Shown here: one piece after another, positions 27,422-35,469 of the stretch
How the letters are laid out: every line of letters starts with the position of its first letter
Numbering within the stretch: the stretch's first letter is position 1
Source: Streptomyces canus 299MFChir4.1
GTDB lineage: Bacteria > Actinomycetota > Actinomycetes > Streptomycetales > Streptomycetaceae
Assembly: GCF_000383615.1 (NCBI RefSeq)
Contig: NZ_KB911582.1
Span: 528,425 to 592,424, forward strand
Reading direction: 5' to 3'
DNA length: 64,000 nucleotides
Made by a program: the position numbers and the translations under genes
Notes under the pieces: generated by a model
What the model was told of the DNA's origin: nothing
Database searches by the model: none
Seen by the model: the letters and a program-made list of their open reading frames with translations, nothing else

Positions 27422-27502
27422 GGAGGGCAGCCTGCCACTGTCCCGTCCCGGAGGGTAGGGCGCATACAGCCACCTGTGCGCCGGTCGGGTTACGGTGGGC
27501 GG

Positions 27503-27892
27503 ATGCGTAGGGACGGTGCGGTGAGAAAGCTCGTCGTGGGCGACCGGACCTACCTGTGGAGCCTGCGGCACAAGCATCGGGACGGTGACGCCTGCCGCGA
27601 CGTGCTCCACCTGATCCTCGACGGGGTCCGCACCCGGATCGTCTTCCGGCAGGGCGACGGCCGGGGCATCTCCTGCTGCTACGCGCACGACGGCTTCGTG
27701 GCGACCGGCCCCGGCAGGGCGCTCACCCTGAACGAGCCCGGTACCGTACGCCGTCTCGTCGACGAGGGGACGGACCGCGGACTTCTGCCAGGAGGCGGGG
27801 AGTTGGACGGCTGGGACCTGTTCGACGCGGTGCTCAGCCGCGCAGCAGCAGCCACTCCTGGAGTTCCACCAGGTTGCCCTCCGGGTCCTTGA
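27503..27892 (+). CDS. Hypothetical 129-residue protein
   Basis: A small cytoplasmic protein (MRRDGAVRKLVVGDRTYLWS) with a compact domain to about residue 100 (CRDVLHLILDGVRTRIVFRQ; PGTVRRLVDEGTDRG) and a Pro/Gly-rich tail. I do not recognise a characterised family, but similar short proteins are common in Streptomyces. TACGGT (27491-27496) lies six bases before ATG 27503 and there is no ribosome-binding site, suggesting a leaderless mRNA. The last 59 bases overlap the convergent glyoxalase-fold gene, so the low-complexity C-terminus may be a run-on. Confidence 0.65.
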   Translation: MRRDGAVRKLVVGDRTYLWSLRHKHRDGDACRDVLHLILDGVRTRIVFRQGDGRGISCCYAHDGFVATGPGRALTLNEPGTVRRLVDEGTDRGLLPGGGELDGWDLFDAVLSRAAAATPGVPPGCPPGP

Positions 27893-28226
27893 GGTGGGCG
27901 ACGCGCATGCGGTCCGTCAGGGGGGACGGGCCGTGCAGCAGGGTGGCTCCGCGGGACGCGATCTGCTCGCAGTAGGTGTCCAGGTCGTCGACGCGCAGCA
28001 CGACCAGGGAGCGGTGGCCGGTGGCCGTGCCGCCCAGTTCGCCGAGGACCTCCGCCATCATCGACCGGTCCTGGAGGGCGATGCCCGCCGAGCCGGTGGC
28101 GGGGCTGAACTTCTCGTACGGCCCGTCCTTCGCCCCCGACTGCGGCTTCAGGCCGAGGACCTCGGCGTAGAAGCGGTAGCAGGCGGCGAAGTCGGTGACG
28201 AGCAGGCGCACTTGGGCGAGTTCCAC
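27834..28226 (-). CDS. Glyoxalase/VOC superfamily protein
   Basis: A 130-residue vicinal-oxygen-chelate fold protein. Paired beta-alpha-beta-beta-beta motifs are visible: VRLLVTDFAACYRFYAEVLGL, then LVVLRVDDLDTYCEQIASRGA and VAHLKDPEGNLVELQEW. GTG 28226 follows GGAGGGA by about five bases. The metal-binding residues cannot be assigned with confidence because the usual first His is replaced (ELAQVRLLV). Lyase, dioxygenase or resistance roles are all possible. The 3' end overlaps the convergent gene at 27503-27892 by 59 bases. Confidence 0.85.
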   Translation of the reverse strand: MELAQVRLLVTDFAACYRFYAEVLGLKPQSGAKDGPYEKFSPATGSAGIALQDRSMMAEVLGELGGTATGHRSLVVLRVDDLDTYCEQIASRGATLLHGPSPLTDRMRVAHLKDPEGNLVELQEWLLLRG

Positions 28227-28243
28227 AGCCGTCCCTCCAGGGG

Positions 28244-28993
28244 TCAGGACCAGCGGCCGGTGCGGCCAAGGAGCAGGGCGGTCGCCGCGGTTCCGGCGGT
28301 CGAGGTACGCAGCACGGTGGGCCCGAGGACGTAGGTGCGGGCACCGGCCTCCTCGAAGAGCGCCAACTCGTCCTTGGCGACGCCTCCTTCGGGGCCCACG
28401 ACCAGCACGATCTCGCCCTCGTCGGGGAGTTCGGCGGTGGCCAGCGGTTCGCTGCCGCGTTCGAAGTCGGAGTGGAGCACGGCGGCGAAGTCGGCTTTGG
28501 CGAGAAGTGCGGCAACCTGCTTGGTGGTTGCCGCGTCCGCGATCTGAGGGAAGCGGATCCGGCGGGACTGCTTGCCGGCCTCGCGGGCGGTGGCCCGCCA
28601 CTTGCCGAGCGCCTTCAGACCCCGCTCACCCTTCCACTGGGTGATGCAGCGGGCCGCCTGCCACGGCACGACGGCGTCGACGCCGACCTCGGTCATGGTC
28701 TCGACGGCGAGTTCACCGCGGTCGCCCTTGGGAAGGGCCTGGACGACGGTGATGCGGGGCTGCGCCCGGGGTTCCTCGCTGACCGAGTCCAGCTGGACGA
28801 TCAGCCGGTCCTTGCCCTCGGTGCCGAGCACCACGCAGTCGGCCCAGCGCCCGGCGCCGTCGGTGAGGATGACGTCCTCGCCGGGCTGGAGCCGCTTCAC
28901 GGAGACGGCGTGGCGGCCTTCGGGGCCGTCGAGAACGTAGCGTCCGCCGCCGCCCGCGTCGAAGTGCTCGACCACGAACACCGGTGCGGTCAT
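28244..28993 (-). CDS. rsmE: 16S rRNA m3U1498 methyltransferase RsmE
   Basis: A SPOUT-class methyltransferase of 249 residues. It has the N-terminal PUA-like domain (EGRHAVSVKRLQPGEDVILTDG) and the C-terminal knot with ALPKGDRGELAVETMTEVGV, LVVGPEGGVAKDELALF and LGPTVLRTSTAGTAA, the RsmE signature. It methylates U1498 of 16S rRNA using S-adenosylmethionine. ATG 28993 overlaps the stop of the upstream nitronate monooxygenase gene by four bases, so translation is coupled. This order (dnaJ, monooxygenase, rsmE, VOC) runs with the heat-shock block upstream. Confidence 0.95.
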   Translation of the reverse strand: MTAPVFVVEHFDAGGGGRYVLDGPEGRHAVSVKRLQPGEDVILTDGAGRWADCVVLGTEGKDRLIVQLDSVSEEPRAQPRITVVQALPKGDRGELAVETMTEVGVDAVVPWQAARCITQWKGERGLKALGKWRATAREAGKQSRRIRFPQIADAATTKQVAALLAKADFAAVLHSDFERGSEPLATAELPDEGEIVLVVGPEGGVAKDELALFEEAGARTYVLGPTVLRTSTAGTAATALLLGRTGRWS

Positions 28994-30066
28994 CGCAGGT
29001 CCCCCTTGCCTGACAACGCTGTCCTGGCCGCGTCGAGTTCGGCCGCGAGTATCTCCACGAGCTGCCCCGCGGGCAGTTCGCGTGCCAACCGGTGCCCCTG
29101 CCCCGCCCACAGCGCCATGCCCTGGGCGTCCTTGGCCTTGGCGGCGGCCTTCCTGAGCGGGGCGGTGAGGTGGTGGACCTCGGGGTAGGCGGCGGGGGCA
29201 TACGGTCCGTGCTCGCGCAGGAAACGGTTGACCAGGCCACGGGCCGGCCGGCCGGAGAAGGCGCGGGTCAACTCGGTGCGGACGTAGAGGGGGTTGGTCA
29301 GCGCCTGCTTGTGCACGTCGTGGGCGCCGGACTCGGGCGCGGCGAGGAACGCCGTGCCGAGCTGGGCCGCGCTCGCGCCGGCGGCGAGGACGGCGGCGAT
29401 CTGGCTGCCGCGCATGATGCCGCCGGCGGCGACGATCGGGAGGCCGACCGTCTCACGGATCTGCGCGACCAGGGAGAGCAGCCCGAGGCCCGAGCCGTCC
29501 TGCTCGGGGAGGTCGCGGTGGGTGCCCTGGTGTCCGCCGGCCTCGATGCCCTGCGCGATGACCGCGTCGGCGCCCGCGTACTGCACGGCCAGGGCCTCTT
29601 CGGGGGTGGTCGCGGTGACCAGGGTGAAGATCCCCGCGCGGCGCAGCGACTCCAGGGCGTCGCTGCTCGGGATGCCGAAGTGGAAGGAGACGACCGGCAC
29701 GGGGTTGTCGAGGAGTACGGCGAGCTTGGCGTCGTACCCGTCGTCACGGCCGCTGTCGGGGTCGCCGAGCTCGGTCTCGTACCAGGTGGCCTCGCCGGCC
29801 AGCTGGTGGGCGTAGACCTCGACGGCCGCGAAGTCGGCATACTCGGGCTGCGGCATGAAGAGGTTCACCCCGAAGGGGCGCCCGGTCAGCCCGCGCAGCT
29901 GCTTGATCTCCTGGTACATCCCGTCGGCCGTCTTGTACCCGGCGGCGAGGAATCCGAGCCCGCCCGCATCGGACACGGCGGCGGCGAGCCGCGGCACGGA
30001 GACGCCGCCCGCCATGGGGGCCTGCACGATCGGATGAGGGAAGAGATCGGTCAGTGCGGAGGACAT
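28990..30066 (-). CDS. Nitronate monooxygenase (2-nitropropane dioxygenase family)
   Basis: A 358-residue FMN-dependent TIM-barrel enzyme that oxidises alkyl nitronates. Family features: PIVQAPMAGGVSVPRLAAAV at the start, GVNLFMPQPEY, SFHFGIPSSDALE, the IAQGIEAGGHQG motif with the conserved His, and PIVAAGGIMRGSQIAAVLAAGA. The C-terminal part continues the monooxygenase lid. ATG 30066 is used. Its stop overlaps the rsmE start. It may detoxify nitronates such as propionate-3-nitronate; the true substrate is unknown. Confidence 0.9.
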   Translation of the reverse strand: MSSALTDLFPHPIVQAPMAGGVSVPRLAAAVSDAGGLGFLAAGYKTADGMYQEIKQLRGLTGRPFGVNLFMPQPEYADFAAVEVYAHQLAGEATWYETELGDPDSGRDDGYDAKLAVLLDNPVPVVSFHFGIPSSDALESLRRAGIFTLVTATTPEEALAVQYAGADAVIAQGIEAGGHQGTHRDLPEQDGSGLGLLSLVAQIRETVGLPIVAAGGIMRGSQIAAVLAAGASAAQLGTAFLAAPESGAHDVHKQALTNPLYVRTELTRAFSGRPARGLVNRFLREHGPYAPAAYPEVHHLTAPLRKAAAKAKDAQGMALWAGQGHRLARELPAGQLVEILAAELDAARTALSGKGDLR

Positions 30067-30118
30067 GACGGCATGTTGTCACGTCCTCCGAACAAGTCCG
30101 AATCCGACCTTCGCACCG

Positions 30119-30291
30119 CTCAGGTACGCCCGTTGAACGCATCCTTCAACCGCGAGAACAGCCCCTGCTGCCCCGGCTGACTGTGTCTGCCCGGGGGACG
30201 ACCCCCGGACCCCCGGCAGCCGTCCCACAGCTCACGTACGCCCGTTGAACGCATCCTTCAACCGCGAGAACAGCCCCTGCTGCCCCGGCTG
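30119..30291. repeat. Duplicated dnaJ 3' end (two direct copies)
   Basis: The 61-base segment at 30119-30179 is repeated at 30231-30291 with one mismatch; 56 bases are identical. The second copy is the real end of dnaJ (…LKDAFNGRT and stop). The first copy encodes the same residues and also ends in a stop, with a synonymous change in the last Thr codon. The 51 bases between hold a hairpin. Confidence 0.9.
30191..30208 (-). terminator. Hairpin terminator after dnaJ
   Basis: CCGGGGG (30191-30197), loop ACGA, CCCCCGG (30202-30208). It lies 24 bases after the dnaJ stop, between the two copies of the duplicated dnaJ tail, and is a plausible terminator for hrcA-dnaJ. Confidence 0.6.
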
Positions 30292-31371
30292 GAACTGCCC
30301 CGTGGGCCGTTCCTCGCCGCGGAGCTTGGCCAGCTCGCGGAGCAGGCGTTCCTGTTCCGGGTCCAGCTTGGTGGGGGTCTGGACCTCGACATGGACGATG
30401 AGGTCGCCGCGGCCGCCGCCGCGCAGGTGGGTGACGCCCCGGCTGTGCAGCGGGATCGACTGGCCGGACTGGGTGCCCGGGCGGATGTCGACCTCCTCCA
30501 TGCCGTCCAGCGTCTCCAGCGGCACCTTCGTGCCGAGCGACGCCGCCGTCATCGGGAGGGTGACCGTGCAGTGCAGGTCGTCGCCCCGGCGCTGGAACTG
30601 CGAGTGCGGGAGTTCGTGGATCTCGACGTACAGGTCACCGGCGGGGCCGCCACCGGGGCCGACCTCGCCCTCACCCGCGAGCTGGATCCGCGTGCCGTTG
30701 TCCACACCGGCCGGGATCTTCACGGTCAGCGTGCGGCGCGAGCGGACCCGGCCGTCGCCGGCGCACTCCGGGCACGGGGTGGGGACCACGGTGCCGAAGC
30801 CCTGGCACTGCGGGCACGGGCGGGACGTCATGACCTGGCCCAGGAAGGACCGCGTCACCTGCGACACCTCGCCGCGGCCGCGGCACATGTCGCACGTCTG
30901 CGCCGAGGTCCCCGGCGCCGCGCCCTCACCACTACAGGTGGTGCAGACGATCGCCGTGTCGACCTGGATGTCCTTCGTGGTGCCGAAGGCCGCCTCGTCG
31001 AGCTCGATCTCCAGCCGGATCATCGCGTCCTGGCCGCGCCGGGTGCGCGAGCGCGGCCCCCGCTGCGAGGCCGTACCGAAGAACGCGTCCATGATGTCCG
31101 AGAAGTTCCCGAACCCACCGGCCCCGAAGCCGCCCGCGCCACCGCCGCCGGCCTGCGAGAGCGGGTCGCCGCCGAGGTCGTAGACCTGCTTCTTCTGCGG
31201 GTCCGACAACACCTCGTAAGCGGCGTTGATCTCCTTGAACCGCTCCTGGGTCTTCGGATCCGGGTTGACGTCCGGGTGCAGCTCGCGCGCGAGCCGACGG
31301 AACGCCTTCTTGATCTCATCCTGCGACGCGTCGCGGCGCACGCCGAGAACGGCGTAGTAGTCCGTGGCCAC
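30232..31371 (-). CDS. dnaJ: Molecular chaperone DnaJ (second DnaJ type)
   Basis: A 379-residue Hsp40 that delivers substrates to DnaK and stimulates its ATPase. The J domain (residues 1-70) contains HPDVNPDP. A Gly-rich linker follows (GGGGAGGFGAGGFGNF), then four CxxCxGxG-type zinc repeats (CTTCSGEG, CDMCRGRG, CPQCQGFG, CPECAGDG) and the beta-sandwich C-terminal domains. GTG 31371 directly abuts the hrcA stop, so the genes are co-transcribed under CIRCE control. In Streptomyces this is the dnaJ2 paralogue; the dnaK operon carries dnaJ1. The 3' end is duplicated downstream. Confidence 0.95.
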   Translation of the reverse strand: MATDYYAVLGVRRDASQDEIKKAFRRLARELHPDVNPDPKTQERFKEINAAYEVLSDPQKKQVYDLGGDPLSQAGGGGAGGFGAGGFGNFSDIMDAFFGTASQRGPRSRTRRGQDAMIRLEIELDEAAFGTTKDIQVDTAIVCTTCSGEGAAPGTSAQTCDMCRGRGEVSQVTRSFLGQVMTSRPCPQCQGFGTVVPTPCPECAGDGRVRSRRTLTVKIPAGVDNGTRIQLAGEGEVGPGGGPAGDLYVEIHELPHSQFQRRGDDLHCTVTLPMTAASLGTKVPLETLDGMEEVDIRPGTQSGQSIPLHSRGVTHLRGGGRGDLIVHVEVQTPTKLDPEQERLLRELAKLRGEERPTGQFQPGQQGLFSRLKDAFNGRT

Positions 31372-32388
31372 TTACGACTCCGCCAGGATCTGTCCGACGT
31401 ACCGTGCCACTGCGCGTACCGCTCCCATCGTTCCCGGGTAATCCATGCGGGTCGGTCCGACCACGCCGAGCTTGGCGACTGCCTCGCCGCCCGAACCGTA
31501 GCCGACCGACACCACCGAAGTGGAGTTGAGTCCCTCGTAGGCGTTCTCATGACCAATACGTACGGTCATGCCCGAATCTCCGGCCTCACCAAGGAGCTTG
31601 AGGAGGACGACCTGCTCCTCCAAAGCTTCCAGGACGGGCCGGATCGTGAGGGGAAAGTCATGTCCGAAGCGGGTGAGATTGGCGGTGCCGCCGATCATCA
31701 GCCGCTCCTCGTTCTCCTCGACGAGCGTCTCCAGGAGAGTGGAGAGCACTGTCGAGACCGTACCCCGGTCCTCGACGTCGAAGCCTTCGGGCAGGTCCTC
31801 GACGAGCTGCGGCACATCGGCGAACCGCCGCCCGGCGATCCGGCTGTTGAGCCGCGCCCGCAGATCGGCGAGCGAGGCCTCCCCGAAGGGTGCCGGGCAG
31901 TCGACCATGCGCTGCTCGACCCGGCCGGTGTCCGTGATCAGCACGAGCATCACGCGCGCCGGGGCGAGCGAGAGCAGCTCCACGTGCCGCACGGTCGAGC
32001 GGGTGAGGGACGGGTACTGCACGACGGCGACCTGCCGGGTGAGCTGCGCGAGCAGCCGCACGGTCCGGGCCACGACGTCGTCGAGGTCCACGGCGCCGTC
32101 GAGGAAGTTCTGGATCGCGCGCCGCTCGGGCGCGGTCATCGGCTTGACGCCCGCCAGTTTGTCGACGAACAGCCGGTAGCCCTTGTCGGTGGGGATCCGC
32201 CCGGCGCTGGTGTGCGGCTGGGCGATGAACCCCTCGTCCTCCAAGACCGCCATGTCGTTGCGGACGGTCGCCGGGGAGACTCCGAGGTTGTGCCGCTCGG
32301 TCAGGGCCTTCGACCCGACCGGCTCCTCGGTGCCGACGTAGTCCTGGACGATCGCGCGCAACACCTGAAGCCTGCGTTCACTCAGCAT
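31372..32388 (-). CDS. hrcA: Heat-inducible transcription repressor HrcA
   Basis: A 338-residue repressor that binds CIRCE operators and is kept active by GroEL. The N-terminal winged helix reads [43 protein letters not shown], and [17 protein letters not shown]. The remainder is the GAF-like and dimerisation region, with [20 protein letters not shown] near the end. ATG 32388 is chosen because the domain begins there. A CIRCE element at 32418-32444 lies 30 bases upstream, so the gene is autoregulated. dnaJ follows without a gap. Confidence 0.96.
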   Translation of the reverse strand: MLSERRLQVLRAIVQDYVGTEEPVGSKALTERHNLGVSPATVRNDMAVLEDEGFIAQPHTSAGRIPTDKGYRLFVDKLAGVKPMTAPERRAIQNFLDGAVDLDDVVARTVRLLAQLTRQVAVVQYPSLTRSTVRHVELLSLAPARVMLVLITDTGRVEQRMVDCPAPFGEASLADLRARLNSRIAGRRFADVPQLVEDLPEGFDVEDRGTVSTVLSTLLETLVEENEERLMIGGTANLTRFGHDFPLTIRPVLEALEEQVVLLKLLGEAGDSGMTVRIGHENAYEGLNSTSVVSVGYGSGGEAVAKLGVVGPTRMDYPGTMGAVRAVARYVGQILAES

Positions 32389-32417
32389 CGCGCACACCTC
32401 CAGAGGTCGTCGTTCCC

Positions 32418-32444
32418 TTGGCACTCTGTCCGTCCGAGTGCCAG
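32418..32444. promoter_or_regulatory. CIRCE operator
   Basis: TTGGCACTC-N9-GAGTGCCAG. The consensus CIRCE is TTAGCACTC-N9-GAGTGCTAA; the arms here are still complementary to each other across all nine positions except the outermost. Location just before hrcA makes HrcA binding and heat induction of hrcA-dnaJ very likely. Confidence 0.92.
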
Positions 32445-32529
32445 CGCTCCCGGGCCAGTGTACGGCGGTGGGGTAGTCCCTGGGCAAGGCTGGTCCCGGC
32501 GTGACGGGTTGTAGGGCTAGCGTCGCCGT

Positions 32530-33261
32530 ATGACGGTGACTTGGGAAGAGCTCGGGTGGGAGCGGGTCGCGACCGGGGTGGGGCGGTGCCGGCTGCCCGG
32601 CTGGGACTGTACGGCGGGCCTGGTGATCGGCGAGGGCATGGCCCTGTTGGTCGACGCGGGCTCGGGCCTCGTGGAGGGTGCCCGTCTGCGCGCGCAGGCC
32701 GGGGAACTGGCCGGCCGGCATGTGACCCATCTCGCGCTCACCCACCCCCACTTCGACCATGTCTTCGGGGCGGCGGCCTTCGCGGGGGCGGAGGTGTTCG
32801 GCGCGGTGGGCGTGGAGACGGTGCTGGCGGGGCGGCTCGGGCGGGCGGAGCTGCGGGCGGACGCGGTGCGCAACGGACTGGACGCGGCGGTGGCCGACGA
32901 GGCGGTAGACGCCCTCGTCTCCCCTCGGCACCACGTCTCGGGCGAGTGGACGCTCGACCTCGGCGGTGGCCGCCAGGTCCTGCTGGCGAACGTCGGCCCC
33001 GGCCACACGGCCCACGACCTCGCCGTCCTGGTGCCCGGCACCCCGGAGGTCGTCTTCTGCGGCGACCTGGTCGAGGAGTCGGGGGAACCGCAGGCGGGCC
33101 CGGACGCCGTACCGCAGCACTGGCCGGCCGCGCTGGACCGGCTCCTCGACCTGGGCGGCGAGGACGCGCTGTACGTGCCCGGTCACGGAGCGGTGGTGGA
33201 CGCGGCGTTCGTGCGGGCGCAGCGCGACGCGCTGGCCGCCCGTTTCGGCGTGTCGTGGTGA
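32530..33261 (+). CDS. Metallo-beta-lactamase-fold hydrolase
   Basis: A 243-residue MBL-fold protein with the zinc motif [10 protein letters not shown] (the usual HxHxDH reads HPHFDH), a second histidine in [10 protein letters not shown], Asp/Gly in [12 protein letters not shown], and [10 protein letters not shown] near the end. These are complete binuclear-zinc ligands, so hydrolase activity is likely; the substrate is unknown. ATG 32530 has no Shine-Dalgarno, but TAGCGT (32518-32523) lies six bases upstream, so a leaderless mRNA is expected. It is divergent from hrcA across the CIRCE region. Confidence 0.85.
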   Translation: MTVTWEELGWERVATGVGRCRLPGWDCTAGLVIGEGMALLVDAGSGLVEGARLRAQAGELAGRHVTHLALTHPHFDHVFGAAAFAGAEVFGAVGVETVLAGRLGRAELRADAVRNGLDAAVADEAVDALVSPRHHVSGEWTLDLGGGRQVLLANVGPGHTAHDLAVLVPGTPEVVFCGDLVEESGEPQAGPDAVPQHWPAALDRLLDLGGEDALYVPGHGAVVDAAFVRAQRDALAARFGVSW

Positions 33262-33292
33262 TCCCCGGGCCGGTTCTCCTATCGTCATCCGA

Positions 33293-34099
33293 ATGCGCCA
33301 GTACTCCGCCGACCTGACCCCTCCGTGGAAGAAGCCCAAGCCGGTGCCGGAGGTGCCCGCCGAGCCCGGTCTGGTGGTCGAGGAGCCGGGCACCGGTTTC
33401 TGCGGCGCGGTGATCCGCTGCGAGGCGGGCACGGTGACCCTGGAGGACCGCTTCGGCAAGCACCGGGTGTTCCCGCTGGAGCCCCGCGGTTTCCTCCTGG
33501 AGGGCCGGGTGGTGACCCTGGTGCGGCCCTCGTCACAGGCGCCCGTACGGCCGTCCCGTACCGCTTCCGGCTCGGTGGCCGTGCCCGGCGCACGCGCACG
33601 CGTGGCCCGCGCCGGCCGGATCTATGTCGAGGGCCGGCACGACGCGGAACTGGTGGAGAAGGTCTGGGGCGACGACCTGCGCATCGAGGGCGTGGTCGTG
33701 GAGTACCTGGAGGGCGTGGACGACCTGCCGTCGATCGTGGCCGAGTTCGCGCCGGGTCCGGACGCGCGGCTGGGAGTCCTGGTGGACCACCTGCTGCCCG
33801 GCACGAAGGAGTGGCGCATCGCCCAGGAGGTGACCAGCGAACACGCCCTGGTCGTCGGTCACCCGTACATCGACATCTGGGAGGCGGTGAAGCCGTCGTC
33901 CCTGGGCATCGAGGCGTGGCCCCGCGTCCCGCACGGCCAGGACTGGAAGACGGGCGTGTGCAAGGCCCTGGGCTGGCCGTCGGAGAACACGGGCGCGGTG
34001 TGGCAGGCGATCCTGAAGCGGGTGGGGTCCTACCGGGACCTGGAGCCGGAGCTGCTGGGGCGGGTGGAGGAGCTGATCGACTTCGTCACCGCGCCGTGA
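33293..34099 (+). CDS. DUF3097 family protein
   Basis: A 268-residue actinobacterial protein. Recognisable DUF3097 features: the start [31 protein letters not shown], a Toprim-like core ([47 protein letters not shown]) and the conserved [19 protein letters not shown]. The acidic residues in EGRHDAE and LVDHL suggest a Toprim-type nucleotidyl-transfer site, though its function is undefined. TATCGT lies seven bases before ATG 33293, another likely leaderless start. It follows the MBL gene by 31 bases. Confidence 0.88.
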   Translation: MRQYSADLTPPWKKPKPVPEVPAEPGLVVEEPGTGFCGAVIRCEAGTVTLEDRFGKHRVFPLEPRGFLLEGRVVTLVRPSSQAPVRPSRTASGSVAVPGARARVARAGRIYVEGRHDAELVEKVWGDDLRIEGVVVEYLEGVDDLPSIVAEFAPGPDARLGVLVDHLLPGTKEWRIAQEVTSEHALVVGHPYIDIWEAVKPSSLGIEAWPRVPHGQDWKTGVCKALGWPSENTGAVWQAILKRVGSYRDLEPELLGRVEELIDFVTAP

Positions 34100-34106
34100 G
34101 TGTGCG

Positions 34107-34195
34107 GGCGGGTCGTACGTCCGCGGGCCGGTGGGGGCTGGTCGCGCCGCGCGGCGGAGCCGCAAATCGATACAGTCCCGCGCCCCTGGGCAGGT
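34107..34195. repeat. Interspersed intergenic repeat, copy B (long form, reverse)
   Basis: Read on the minus strand: AGGGGCGCGGGACTGTATCG, then TTTGCGGCTCCGCCGCGCGG, then CGCGACCAGCCCCCACCGGC. The inner GCGGCTCCGCCGC is a hairpin. Outer parts match copy A (21262) and the whole matches copy C (42271). It fills the space between two convergent genes. Confidence 0.75.
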
Positions 34196-34206
34196 CCCAG
34201 CCGCCC

Positions 34207-35439
34207 TCAGTCCACCAGGTCCCGCACCACCGCATCCGCCAGCAACCGCCCCCGAAGCGTCAGCACGGCCCGCCCCCCCTCATAGGGCCGGTCTTCGAGC
34301 AGGCCCTCTCCCCGTGCCCGGCGAGAAGCGCTCAGCCCCTCCTCGCGCAGCAATGACAACGGCACCCCCTCCCGAAGCCGCAGCTCCAGCAGAATCCGCT
34401 CGACCCGCCGGTCCTCGTCCGACAGCAGCTCGCGTCCGGCGCCCGGGGACCTGCCGGAGGCCAGCGCGGCCGCGTACGCCCCGGGATGCTTCACGTTCCA
34501 CCACCGCACCCCGCCCACGTGCGAGTGCGCCCCGGGACCGGCCCCCCACCAGTCCGCCCCGCGCCAGTACAGCTCGTTGTGCAGGCACCGGCCCGCTTCC
34601 GAGGTCGCCCAGTTCGACACCTCGTACCAGTCGAATCCGGCCGAGGACAGAGCCTCGTCCGCGATCAGATACCGGTCCGCGTGCTCGTCGTCGTCGGTCA
34701 TCGGGACCTCGCCCCGACGGATACGGCGAGCGAGCTGCGTGCCCTCCTCGACGATCAGCGCGTACGCCGACACATGATCCGGTCCGGCCCCGATCGCCGC
34801 CTCCAGGGACGCCCGCCAGTCGTCGTCGGACTCGCCGGGTGTGCCGTAGATCAGGTCGAGGTTCACATGGTCGAAGCCCGCCGCCCTGGCCTCCGCGACA
34901 CACGCCTCCGGCCGGCCCGGGGTGTGCGTGCGGTCCAGCACTTTCAGGACATGCTGGCGCGCGCTCTGCATCCCGAAGGACACCCGGTTGAAGCCGCCCT
35001 CCCGCAGCGCGGCCAGATAGGCCGGGTCCACCGACTCCGGGTTCGCCTCGGTGGTCACCTCCGCGTCCGCGGCCAGCCCGAACTCGTCACGGATCGCCCC
35101 CAGCATCCGTACGAGATCCCCGGCGGCCAGGAGGGTCGGCGTGCCGCCCCCGACGAACACCGTGCGGACCGGGCGCGGGTCGTCGCCGAGGACCTTCCGC
35201 GCCAGGCGGATCTCGTCGATCAGCGTCTCGGCGTAGTTGTCGCGGGACGCCAGCACCCCGCCCGAACCGCGCAGCTCGGTCGCGGTGTAGGTGTTGAAGT
35301 CGCAGTAGCCGCAGCGGGTCGCGCAGTACGGCACATGCAGGTAGAAGCCGAGGGGGCGGTCGGCGGACCCGGCGAGCGCGGACGCGGGGAGCGAGCCGTC
35401 GTCGGGGACGGGTTCGCCGTCGGGGAGTGCGGAAGGCAT
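34207..35439 (-). CDS. hemW: HemW-type radical SAM protein (coproporphyrinogen oxidase-like)
   Basis: A 410-residue radical SAM enzyme. The 4Fe-4S motif is CATRCGYC in LHVPYCATRCGYCDFNTY, followed by VFVGGGTPTLL, TTEANPESV, VSFGMQS and LDLIYGTPGES, all in the HemN/HemW core. The Cys spacing and the C-terminal HemN domain (SLLREEGLSASRRARGEGL) fit HemW, now regarded as a haem chaperone rather than a true coproporphyrinogen dehydrogenase. ATG 35439 is taken; an in-frame ATG 12 bases upstream and a GTG further out are alternatives. It starts shortly after the stop of the SpoIIE-type gene on the same strand. Confidence 0.92.
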   Translation of the reverse strand: MPSALPDGEPVPDDGSLPASALAGSADRPLGFYLHVPYCATRCGYCDFNTYTATELRGSGGVLASRDNYAETLIDEIRLARKVLGDDPRPVRTVFVGGGTPTLLAAGDLVRMLGAIRDEFGLAADAEVTTEANPESVDPAYLAALREGGFNRVSFGMQSARQHVLKVLDRTHTPGRPEACVAEARAAGFDHVNLDLIYGTPGESDDDWRASLEAAIGAGPDHVSAYALIVEEGTQLARRIRRGEVPMTDDDEHADRYLIADEALSSAGFDWYEVSNWATSEAGRCLHNELYWRGADWWGAGPGAHSHVGGVRWWNVKHPGAYAAALASGRSPGAGRELLSDEDRRVERILLELRLREGVPLSLLREEGLSASRRARGEGLLEDRPYEGGRAVLTLRGRLLADAVVRDLVD

Positions 35440-35469
35440 GTCCTCCATTGTCCAGCACCCCGCGGACAC

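Noticed and set aside
23771..27502. Long plus-strand open frame opposite the tricorn protease
   Set aside because: Shadow of the real gene; only its last part, from ATG 27503, is kept as a separate small gene.
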